In this document: piece after piece, positions 10,918-17,765 of the stretch
How the letters are laid out: each line of letters opens with the position of its first letter
How positions within the stretch are numbered: position 1 is the first letter of the stretch
Assembly: GCF_005877905.1 (NCBI RefSeq)
Contig: NZ_SWDV01000023.1
Span: 1 to 64,000, forward strand
Direction: 5' to 3'
Length of the DNA stretch: 64,000 nucleotides
DNA from: Pseudomonas nicosulfuronedens
Lineage (GTDB): Bacteria > Pseudomonadota > Gammaproteobacteria > Pseudomonadales > Pseudomonadaceae
Position numbers and translations under genes: made by a program
The notes under the pieces: generated by a model
The model's database searches: none
Told to the model about the DNA's origin: nothing
What the model saw: the letters and a program-made list of their open reading frames with translations, nothing else

Positions 10918-11532
10918 ATGAAGAAGCGTGTGGTGCTGATCGAGGACCACCCCGCAATGCGTTTGGCGATCCGCTCGTTGCTGGAGCAGGATCCGCAGTT
11001 CGAAGTCGCCCGTGAAGCAGCCGATGGCCATGGCGGACTGGATGCCGTACGCAAGGAACGCCCCGATCTGGTAATACTCGACCTCAACCTGCCCGGGATG
11101 GACGGTCTCGACCTGCTCGCGCGTATCCATATCTTCGACGAGAACATTCGCCTGCTGGTGCTGAGTTCGCAGGATGAACGCCTGTACTCGAGCAAGGTCG
11201 AAGCAGCGGGTGCGCATGGATTCGTCAGCAAGAACAAGGACACCAGTGCCATTCTCAACGCAGCGCGCATGCTGGTTTCGGGCTATCGCTGCTTCCCGGA
11301 AAAGGCCCTGAGCATCGACAAGAACACCGATCCGGTGGCCAGCCTCACGCCACGGGAGCTGGTCGTGTTGCGCAGCCTGGTGAGAGGCATGAGTAACAAG
11401 GACATCGCCGAGGAGTTGTTCCTCAGCCAGAAGACCGTCAGCACCTACAAGACGCGGATTCTTGAGAAGCTGAACCTGGAAAGCCTCGTAGACCTGGTCG
11501 AATTCGCCCGCACCCATCGCCTGAATGACTGA
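10918..11532 (+). CDS. LuxR/FixJ-type response regulator
   Basis: The 204-aa protein has an N-terminal receiver domain with acidic pocket ED (residues 9-10), phospho-acceptor D55 in VILDLNLPG, and a conserved lysine in VSKNKD. A C-terminal LuxR-type helix-turn-helix follows (LTPRELVVLRSLVRGMSNKD, then FLSQKTVSTYKTRIL). Its architecture resembles EvgA/BvgA regulators. No histidine kinase gene is adjacent, so it is an orphan here. The start is the ATG at 10918 (MKKRVVLIEDHP). Its proximity to acs and the thiolase is suggestive only, since response regulators are known to control acetate genes in Pseudomonas. I cannot name the target genes. Confidence 0.85.
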   Translation: MKKRVVLIEDHPAMRLAIRSLLEQDPQFEVAREAADGHGGLDAVRKERPDLVILDLNLPGMDGLDLLARIHIFDENIRLLVLSSQDERLYSSKVEAAGAHGFVSKNKDTSAILNAARMLVSGYRCFPEKALSIDKNTDPVASLTPRELVVLRSLVRGMSNKDIAEELFLSQKTVSTYKTRILEKLNLESLVDLVEFARTHRLND

Positions 11533-11632
11533 CTGACATCACTGAAAACCGCGTCCGAAGGCGACTATCGAATCGAAGAATCACAGCCGTGCCATACTCC
11601 TGTGGCACGTCACGACGGAAACGACTCTCGCC

Positions 11633-14600
11633 ATGCCCAAAGGATTGAAACGCGCCATCGGCGCGGTAGTGCTGTTGGTCCTCTTCTATTGCCTGCTGGG
11701 TTTTCTCATCCTGCCCGGCGTTGGCCTGCGGATAGCCAACCAGCAACTTGCTCACTACTCGACTGTTCCAGCGCGCCTGGAGCGTATCGAATTCAACCCG
11801 TTCAGCCTCGAGCTCACCCTCTGGGGCCTGCATCTGGGTGACGATGGGCAGGAACCGGTGCGCTTCCGTCGCCTCTACGCCAACCTCGAACTCGACAGCC
11901 TGTGGAAACGCAGGCTGCACCTCGCCGACGTCGAACTGGACGCACCTCACACCGAACTGTTGTTCGCCGAGAACGGCACGCTGAACCTGAGCAAGCTCTT
12001 CAAGCTGCCGCCCAGTGAGCCAGCCCCTGCCCAGGAAGAGCCCAGCGATCCCTTCCCGCTGCGCATCGACCGCATCCGCCTGGCCGAAGGCAGCCTGCAC
12101 TTCCTCGACCGGCGCCCCAGCGAGCCGGTGGAGTTCGTCTTCGACCCGATGGGATTCGAGCTGCACAACCTCAGCACCCTGCCGGAGGACGGCGCGGAAA
12201 TGACGCTGGTCGCCACCGGCCCCCACGGTGGCAAGCTCGACTGGAAAGGCGACCTGAGCATCGTGCCCTTCACCTCCAAGGGCAGCTTCACCCTCGACGG
12301 CGTGCCGCTGAAGGCCTGGTGGCCCTACGTGCGGGACAACGCACCGCTGAACTTGAACAACGGCATCCTCAGCGTGGCCTCCGACTACCACCTTGACCTC
12401 TCGAAAGGAACGCAACTCCTGCTGGACAAGGCTGCCATCAAACTGCGCGATCTTGACCTCAGTTCCCCCGAAGGCAAACCACTGGCCAAGCTCGCCACCC
12501 TGGATGTGGCCGAAACGACCCTGGACCTCGTCAAGCAGGAAGTGGTGGTCGGACAGATTCGCAGCCAGGGCCTGGAGGCCTGGGCAGCTCGCGAGAAGGA
12601 CGGCCAGCTGGACTGGCAGAAACTCTTCGCCACCTTCAAACCCTACAAGCGCCCCGAGGAGCCCACGCCGCAGGCGCAGGCCGCTCCCGAAGCCGCCCCC
12701 GCAACAGTGGCGACTGCGCAGCCCGAGAAGGAACAGCAGGCCTCGAACGAGCAACCGGAAGCCAAGCCCAGCGCTCCTGCCAAGGCGGCCCAAACCGAGC
12801 CATCCAAACCGGCAGTTCCATCCACACCGGAGGCCAATCCGGAAGCCAAGGTCGCCGAGGCCGACAAGCCTGCGCAGACGGCCGAGGAGAGCAAACCGGC
12901 CGAGCCGCCGAAGCCATGGCATGTCGTTTTGCGCGACACCCAACTGCGCGGCTACAAAGCACACCTGGCTGATCGCGTCCCAGGCAAGCCGGTAAACCTT
13001 GAAGTCGGCCCGCTGGACCTGGACCTGCAGAATCTCGACAGCGGCCTGACCTCGCCACTGCAGCTCAAGCTCAAGACCGGCCTCGGCCCGCGCGGGCAGG
13101 TCGAAGCCAGCGGCCAGGTCATCCCCAACCCGGTCAGCGCCAGACTGAAGGTTTCGACCCGCGATATCGACCTGCGCGTCGCGCAGGCCTACATCGATCC
13201 GTTCATTCGCCTGGAACTGCGCAGCGGCCTGCTGTCCAGCGACCTGGACGTCGACCTCAAGGGCACCGACCCGCTGGCCTTCAGCGTCAACGGCAGCGCC
13301 CAGGTCACCCAGCTGCACACGCTCGATACCCTCAAGAGCCGCGACTTCGTCAAATGGACCAAACTGACCCTCGATGGCCTGGCGTACAAGCATGGCGACA
13401 GCCTGGTGATCCAGACTGTCTCGCTGGAAGAGCCCTATGCGCGCTTCATCATCAACGAGGACCGCAGCACCAACGTCAGCGAGCTCATCATTCCACAACC
13501 CGAATCCGCATCGTCTTCGGCGAACAAAGGCAATGGTTCAGGCAGCAATAGCAAGCCGCTAGGCATCCGTATCGGTGGCGTGAAGATCAACAACGGTTCG
13601 GCCAACTTCGCCGACCTGACCCTGCGCCCGGACTTCGCCACCGCCATCCAGCAGCTGGGCGGCGAGATCGGCACCATCGACAACCGCAATCCTGCCCCGG
13701 CCTCGGTGGACGTGAAGGGCAAGGTCGACAAGTACGCGCCGGTCACCATCAAGGGCAGCCTCAACCCGTTCTCGCCGCTGGAAAAGCTGGATATCGCCAC
13801 CAGCTTCAAACGCGTCGAGCTGACCACCCTGACGCCGTACTCCGGCAAGTTCGCCGGCTACCGCATCCGCAAGGGTAGGCTGAATCTGGACCTGCATTAC
13901 CAGATCACCCAGGGCAAGCTCAAAGCTGACAACAAGGTGCTGGTCGAACACCTGCAGCTGGGCGAGAAGGTGGACAGTCCCGACGCCGTTGACCTGCCGG
14001 TGAAGCTGGCGATCGCCCTGCTCAAGGACGCCAACGGCAACATCGACATCCAGCTGCCGGTGGAAGGCGATCTGAACAACCCGCAGTTCAGCGTCATGCC
14101 TATCGTCTGGCAGACCCTGCGCAACCTGGTGGTGCGCGCGGTGCAGGCGCCGTTCAACTTCATCGCCGGCCTGGCCAGCGGCGGTGGCGGGCCGGACCTG
14201 AGCAACGTGGCGTTTGCCGCCGGCTCCAGCGAACTGGACGCCAGCGCCCAGGGCAATCTCGACAAGTTGGCCGCGGCCCTCAAGCAGCGCCCGGCCCTGA
14301 AACTGGAGGTCGAAGGTGTCGCCGCTGCTGCCAGCGATGGTCCGCTATTGGCCGACAAGCGTCTGCAGCAGGAATACCAGAAGAACTACTACAGCATGTT
14401 ACAGCGCCGCGGCGACAAGGTGCCCAGCGATGCCAGCCAACTCGAGGTCCCCGAGGACCTGCAGCCGATCCTGCTCGAAGGTGTCTACCGCGCACGCCTG
14501 AAGAAACAACCCCCAGCGGAATGGCAACAACTGAGCAAGGACGAGCGCTCGGCGAAGATGCGCCAGGCCGTGTTGGACTCCTGGAGCGACAGCCAGTTGC

Positions 14601-14761
14601 TGCTGCGCAAGCTCGGTCAGGAGCGCGCAACGCAGATCAAGGACTACCTGGTCGCCAAGGGTGGCCTGGGTGACGACCGCATCTACCTCATCGACGTCAG
14701 CTTCGGCGAAGCGGAGAATGGTGGAAGTGTGGCCACCCAGCTGCACCTGGATAGCGAATAA
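11633..14761 (+). CDS. DUF748 / AsmA-like large envelope protein
   Basis: This 1042-aa protein begins with an N-terminal transmembrane anchor (about residues 9-31, VVLLVLFYCLLGFLILPGVG). Long beta-rich AsmA/DUF748 repeats follow (RLERIEFNPFSLELTLWGL, then GSFTLDGVPLKAWWPYV and NPFSPLEKLD). The AsmA superfamily includes TamB and YhdP, bridge-like proteins thought to carry phospholipids across the periplasm. An unusual Ala/Pro/Glu/Lys-rich low-complexity linker lies at roughly residues 341-428. Near the C terminus, AGSSELDASAQGNLDKLA resembles an OmpA-like segment. It begins a same-strand cluster with two DUF2845 proteins and a rhomboid. Its exact function is unknown. Confidence 0.82.
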   Translation: MPKGLKRAIGAVVLLVLFYCLLGFLILPGVGLRIANQQLAHYSTVPARLERIEFNPFSLELTLWGLHLGDDGQEPVRFRRLYANLELDSLWKRRLHLADVELDAPHTELLFAENGTLNLSKLFKLPPSEPAPAQEEPSDPFPLRIDRIRLAEGSLHFLDRRPSEPVEFVFDPMGFELHNLSTLPEDGAEMTLVATGPHGGKLDWKGDLSIVPFTSKGSFTLDGVPLKAWWPYVRDNAPLNLNNGILSVASDYHLDLSKGTQLLLDKAAIKLRDLDLSSPEGKPLAKLATLDVAETTLDLVKQEVVVGQIRSQGLEAWAAREKDGQLDWQKLFATFKPYKRPEEPTPQAQAAPEAAPATVATAQPEKEQQASNEQPEAKPSAPAKAAQTEPSKPAVPSTPEANPEAKVAEADKPAQTAEESKPAEPPKPWHVVLRDTQLRGYKAHLADRVPGKPVNLEVGPLDLDLQNLDSGLTSPLQLKLKTGLGPRGQVEASGQVIPNPVSARLKVSTRDIDLRVAQAYIDPFIRLELRSGLLSSDLDVDLKGTDPLAFSVNGSAQVTQLHTLDTLKSRDFVKWTKLTLDGLAYKHGDSLVIQTVSLEEPYARFIINEDRSTNVSELIIPQPESASSSANKGNGSGSNSKPLGIRIGGVKINNGSANFADLTLRPDFATAIQQLGGEIGTIDNRNPAPASVDVKGKVDKYAPVTIKGSLNPFSPLEKLDIATSFKRVELTTLTPYSGKFAGYRIRKGRLNLDLHYQITQGKLKADNKVLVEHLQLGEKVDSPDAVDLPVKLAIALLKDANGNIDIQLPVEGDLNNPQFSVMPIVWQTLRNLVVRAVQAPFNFIAGLASGGGGPDLSNVAFAAGSSELDASAQGNLDKLAAALKQRPALKLEVEGVAAAASDGPLLADKRLQQEYQKNYYSMLQRRGDKVPSDASQLEVPEDLQPILLEGVYRARLKKQPPAEWQQLSKDERSAKMRQAVLDSWSDSQLLLRKLGQERATQIKDYLVAKGGLGDDRIYLIDVSFGEAENGGSVATQLHLDSE

Positions 14762-14772
14762 GGAGTCGTTCG

Positions 14773-15063
14773 ATGAAAGCCCTGACCTGGATGTCCTGCG
14801 CCCTGCTGCTTTGCGCGGCGGGCGCCCAGGCGGAAAGCATGCGCTGCGGCAGTTCCCTGATCAACGCCGGCGACCGCGCCTGGGAAGTCGAGCAGAAGTG
14901 CGGCGCGCCGGATCACCGCGATGAAGTCGGCTATACCCTCGGCGGCTACGACCGGCGCGAGTATCGGGTCGAAGAGTGGGTCTACGGCCCGCGCAATGGC
15001 ACCAGCTACATCCTCACCTTCGAAGCCAACAAGCTCAAAAGCATCGAGTTCAAACGCAATTGA
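14773..15063 (+). CDS. DUF2845 secreted protein (first of a tandem pair)
   Basis: A 96-aa protein with a clear signal peptide (MKALTWMSCALLLCAAGAQA) and a short mature domain containing MRCGSSLINAGD, CGAPDHRDE and EEWVYGPRNG, the pattern of the uncharacterised DUF2845 family. Two cysteines in the mature part could form a disulfide in the periplasm. It starts 11 bases after the DUF748 gene with a good AAGGAG upstream, and its TGA overlaps the TTG start of a second DUF2845 gene. The fold superficially resembles small outer-membrane-associated SmpA/BamE-like proteins, but that is only an impression. Function unknown. Confidence 0.8.
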   Translation: MKALTWMSCALLLCAAGAQAESMRCGSSLINAGDRAWEVEQKCGAPDHRDEVGYTLGGYDRREYRVEEWVYGPRNGTSYILTFEANKLKSIEFKRN

Positions 15064-15383
15064 AGACGCCTCTCGTACTGCGCCTGGCGGTCCTGCTGCT
15101 GCCCCTCGCCCTCACCGCCATTGATGCACAGGCCGCCAGCCTGCGCTGCAGCAGCAAGCTGATCAGCACCGGCGATGTCACCAGCGATGTGCTCAGCCGC
15201 TGTGGCGAACCCGTCAGCCGTTCCTTCCTGGGCTACAAGCAAGTACCTGGCCCGCGCTATGGCGAGTCCATGGAGGTGGCCGTGGAGGAATGGATCTACG
15301 GGCCCTGGAGCGGCATGCTGTATTTCGTCCGCTTCGAGGGCAACCGCCTGAGCGACATCCAGAGCAAGCGCAGCGGCAACTGA
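15060..15383 (+). CDS. DUF2845 secreted protein (second of a tandem pair, TTG start)
   Basis: A 107-aa paralogue of the preceding protein. It shows a signal peptide (LVLRLAVLLLPLALTAIDAQA), then LRCSSKLISTGD, SRCGEPVS and EEWIYGPWSG. The best start is the TTG at 15060, which overlaps the upstream stop (TTGA) and gives a complete signal sequence. No ATG lies in a sensible position: the in-frame ATG upstream falls within the first gene and would spoil the secretion signal. The overlap suggests translational coupling. The pair probably arose by duplication and acts in the periplasm or at the outer membrane; the activity is unknown. Confidence 0.75.
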   Translation: MKTPLVLRLAVLLLPLALTAIDAQAASLRCSSKLISTGDVTSDVLSRCGEPVSRSFLGYKQVPGPRYGESMEVAVEEWIYGPWSGMLYFVRFEGNRLSDIQSKRSGN

Positions 15384-15456
15384 CAGGCGTACTGGCGAGA
15401 TGCTAGTCTCGCCGCCACTCACGCACTCACGCCATTCGGGCCAAGGACCGGTCGCC

Positions 15457-16911
15457 ATGGTTATCGTCCCCGCCGAGCACCCGCTGGACTGGAAGAAACC
15501 TCCCGTCATCACGCTGCTGCTGATCATCCTCAACGTCCTGATCTACTTCGGCTACCAGGGTGGCGATAGCACCCGGCGTGAAGAAGCCGTGCGCATCTAC
15601 CTCGAACAGGATCTGCTCAGCCATGAGCGGCCGTTGTTCAGCGCCTCGCTGGAGCGCCGCGACCAGCTGGAAGCCGATCAGCAGCGCGCCCTCGAAGCCC
15701 TTCCCCGTCAGACGTTGGCCTGGTTGGTACTCTCGGACCTGGAGTTCGGCCATGAGCTGCGCGCCCTGCCCTCCTTCCAGCAGGACGCCGCCTGGCAGGC
15801 CTCGCGCCTCAAGGCGGAAACGGCGCGCGACCAGACCAGCAGCCTGCGCTTCGGCTTCATCCCCGAGCGCTTCACCGTCCAGGGCCTGTTCGGCTCGATG
15901 TTCCTCCACGGCAGCTTCTGGCACCTGGCCGGCAACATGGTGTTCCTGTTCATCTTCGGCTTCGCCCTCGAGGCGGCACTGGGCCGGGCCCTTTATCTGG
16001 GCCTCTACCTGTTCAGCGGCCTGTGTTCCGGCCTGCTGTGGTGGGCGCTCGATCCTTCATGGGTGCCAGGCATTGGTGCCTCGGGCGCGATTTCCGGCCT
16101 GATGGGCATGTACATCGGCGTCTATGGCCTGCAGCGCATCCAGTTCTTCTACTGGCTCGGGCCCCTGATGGGCTATCTCAAGGCCCCGGCGCTGTGGATC
16201 CTGCCGCTGTGGCTGGGCAAGGAACTGTTCGGGCTGGTCCGTGCCGCCGACCACGTGAACTACTACGCGCACATCGGCGGATTGATCTCCGGCTTTCTCG
16301 CCGTCTGGCTGCCGCGCAAGCTGGGGCGAATGCCGGTTGACGAGGCGTACCTGAGCAAAGAGGACCCGGAAGCTCCCTTCAAACGCGCCCTGGCGTCGCT
16401 GGACGATCAGATCGGCCGCTTCGCCCTCGACCAGGCGGCCGCACGCGGCCCGGAGCTGCTACGGCAGTTTCCCGGCCAGCCGGTACTGGTCGAACGCCTG
16501 TACGGCGTAGCCAAGGGGAGGCAGGACCGCGCCCTGATGAGTGAAACCCTCAAGCAGTTGTTCGCCCTGCCGCCTTCCGCCGCAGCCGATGCGCTACTGC
16601 GCCGCCTCGCCGAGGAAAGTGCGGCCAGCGACGCGGGTCTGCTGGCCCACCCGGCGATTCAACTGCACCTGTTGCGGAAACTGCTCCAGCGCAATGAGTC
16701 CGCCCAGGCACTGAACAGCTGGCGTCGCCTGTCGCGCTCCGGCCAACTGCCTGAACCGCTGCCCGGCCTGACCCTGCAACTGGCCAAGCAGATGGGCCAG
16801 AAAGGCGACTTGCAGGCTGTGCGCGAGCTGTCACGCTTCCTCCGCCAGCATTACCCGGATGCCGATACAACCCGACAACTGACGATCTACCAGCAGCATC
16901 TCGCGCCCTGA
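15457..16911 (+). CDS. Rhomboid family intramembrane serine protease with long C-terminal domain
   Basis: The 484-aa protein has about seven hydrophobic segments and the rhomboid hallmarks: HLAGNMVFLF (HxxxN), the catalytic serine S209 in GIGASGAISG, and the catalytic histidine H272 in YYAHIGGL. Rhomboids cleave transmembrane segments of other proteins inside the inner membrane. Unlike GlpG, it carries a large periplasmic-type insert of about 120 residues after the first membrane segment and a C-terminal soluble region (about 290-484) rich in helices that looks TPR-like. I chose the ATG at 15457 (MVIVPAEHPLDW). It is the last gene of the DUF748-DUF2845 cluster, so a substrate in the same cluster is possible. 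Confidence 0.88.
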   Translation: MVIVPAEHPLDWKKPPVITLLLIILNVLIYFGYQGGDSTRREEAVRIYLEQDLLSHERPLFSASLERRDQLEADQQRALEALPRQTLAWLVLSDLEFGHELRALPSFQQDAAWQASRLKAETARDQTSSLRFGFIPERFTVQGLFGSMFLHGSFWHLAGNMVFLFIFGFALEAALGRALYLGLYLFSGLCSGLLWWALDPSWVPGIGASGAISGLMGMYIGVYGLQRIQFFYWLGPLMGYLKAPALWILPLWLGKELFGLVRAADHVNYYAHIGGLISGFLAVWLPRKLGRMPVDEAYLSKEDPEAPFKRALASLDDQIGRFALDQAAARGPELLRQFPGQPVLVERLYGVAKGRQDRALMSETLKQLFALPPSAAADALLRRLAEESAASDAGLLAHPAIQLHLLRKLLQRNESAQALNSWRRLSRSGQLPEPLPGLTLQLAKQMGQKGDLQAVRELSRFLRQHYPDADTTRQLTIYQQHLAP

Positions 16912-16920
16912 TCCGCCCAT

Positions 16921-16953
16921 GAAAAAGCCCCGTCGGCGAACCGGCGGGGCTTG
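16921..16953 (-). terminator. Rho-independent terminator of the BON-csbD unit
   Basis: On the minus strand a ten-base-pair stem (GCCCCGCCGG with a four-base loop and one G-U pair) is followed by TTTTT at 16925-16921. It lies 22 bases after the CsbD stop. The plus strand has no U-run, so it serves mainly the minus-strand genes although the rhomboid gene ends beside it. Confidence 0.8.
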
Positions 16954-16974
16954 GGTCATCCCTGTGTCTGGGCG

Positions 16975-17172
16975 CTACAGACGGCGGCTGAAGTCGCGGA
17001 CTTCGTCTTCCGCTTTTTCGCGGGTCCAGCCGTAGCGTTCCTGCAGTTTGCCGACCAGGTATTCGGCGTGTCCATCCGCCGCCTGCAGGTCATCGTCGGT
17101 GAGCTTGCCCCACTTTTCCTTGAGCGAGCCAGAAAGCTGCTTCCACTTGCCTTTGATGATGTCGTTGTTCAT
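16975..17172 (-). CDS. CsbD family stress protein
   Basis: A 65-aa cytoplasmic protein of the CsbD/YjbJ family, recognised from [20 protein letters not shown] and the following [19 protein letters not shown]. Members are small, highly charged, abundant stress proteins, induced by osmotic or stationary-phase signals in several bacteria; their molecular role is not known. The ribosome-binding site GAGGAGAA precedes the ATG at 17172. It lies 52 bases downstream of the BON-domain gene on the same strand, with a terminator behind it, so the two probably form an operon under the putative sigma-54 promoter at 17639-17653. Confidence 0.88.
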   Translation of the reverse strand: MNNDIIKGKWKQLSGSLKEKWGKLTDDDLQAADGHAEYLVGKLQERYGWTREKAEDEVRDFSRRL

Positions 17173-17224
17173 CGCGATTCTCCTCGAAGGGTCAGTTGGG
17201 GTAAGCGAGGGTGAGCGCGCGCCC

Positions 17225-17572
17225 TTACTCGACCGACTTCAGTCCGTCAGCGGACACGGCAGTCACGCCTTTGATGCCTTTGGTGGTCTGGATGGCCAGT
17301 TCCTTCTCGGCATCGGTTTTCACGTTACCGGACAGGGAAACCACACCTTTGTTGGTTTCGACCTTGATGTTGGTACCGCTGATGTCCTTGTTGGCGATCA
17401 GGCTGGATTTGACCTTGCTGGTGATCCAGGTATCGGAAACCGCCTCTTCAGTTTTCTGGACGGTGTCATTGGCGGCCAGAGTCGTCGGCTGGGCGAACAC
17501 CGCGTTGGCGAACGAGAAGCTCAGGGCGGTAGCAGTGGCAGCGGCAAGGGCCAGTTTGTTGAAACGTTTCAT
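17225..17572 (-). CDS. BON-domain periplasmic protein (OsmY-like)
   Basis: A 115-aa secreted protein with a signal peptide ([20 protein letters not shown], cleavage probably after AVFA). It has a single BON domain: [20 protein letters not shown], then [16 protein letters not shown] and a final [15 protein letters not shown] domains are thought to bind membranes or phospholipids; the related OsmY of E. coli (two BON domains) is an osmotic-shock-induced periplasmic protein and chaperone. The start ATG at 17572 has CAGGAG upstream. It precedes csbD in the same direction. Upstream lie a -24/-12 promoter and an IHF consensus, an unusual control for this family. Confidence 0.88.
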   Translation of the reverse strand: MKRFNKLALAAATATALSFSFANAVFAQPTTLAANDTVQKTEEAVSDTWITSKVKSSLIANKDISGTNIKVETNKGVVSLSGNVKTDAEKELAIQTTKGIKGVTAVSADGLKSVE

Positions 17573-17638
17573 GGCGGTTTCTCCTGAATTATTGGAAAAC
17601 TGCGGCCCGTTCCTGGCAGCAGTTGCACAAGGACTATC

Positions 17639-17653
17639 GCAAGGCCTGTGCCA
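17639..17653 (-). promoter_or_regulatory. Putative sigma-54 (-24/-12) promoter
   Basis: The minus strand reads TGGCACAGGCCTTGC, that is TGGCAC-N5-TTGC with GG and GC exactly ten bases apart, an almost perfect RpoN recognition element. It would give a transcript starting near 17627 with a leader of about 55 bases before the BON-domain gene. The spacing, position and orientation are all right for that gene. Confidence 0.7.
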
Positions 17654-17681
17654 GCTTTTTAAATTCAGTAAAAACCTTATA

Positions 17682-17694
17682 AATCAATAGATTA
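17682..17694 (+). promoter_or_regulatory. Putative IHF-binding site
   Basis: AATCAATAGATTA matches the IHF consensus WATCAANNNNTTR in every fixed position. It lies in an AT-rich stretch about 60 bases upstream of the inferred sigma-54 start, where IHF commonly bends DNA to bring an enhancer-bound activator to the polymerase. A palindrome CTTGCAGTTTGCAAAG at 17719-17734 further upstream could be the activator site. Confidence 0.55.
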
Positions 17695-17765
17695 CAAAAA
17701 ACACAAAGCAACCATTCGCTTGCAGTTTGCAAAGCCTGCCGTTGCGCTCCATGCAGGATGCACGA

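Noticed and set aside
12655-12915. Ala/Pro/Glu-rich segment as a tandem DNA repeat
   Set aside because: The residues recur in type but there is no exact repeated DNA unit, so I call it low-complexity linker only.
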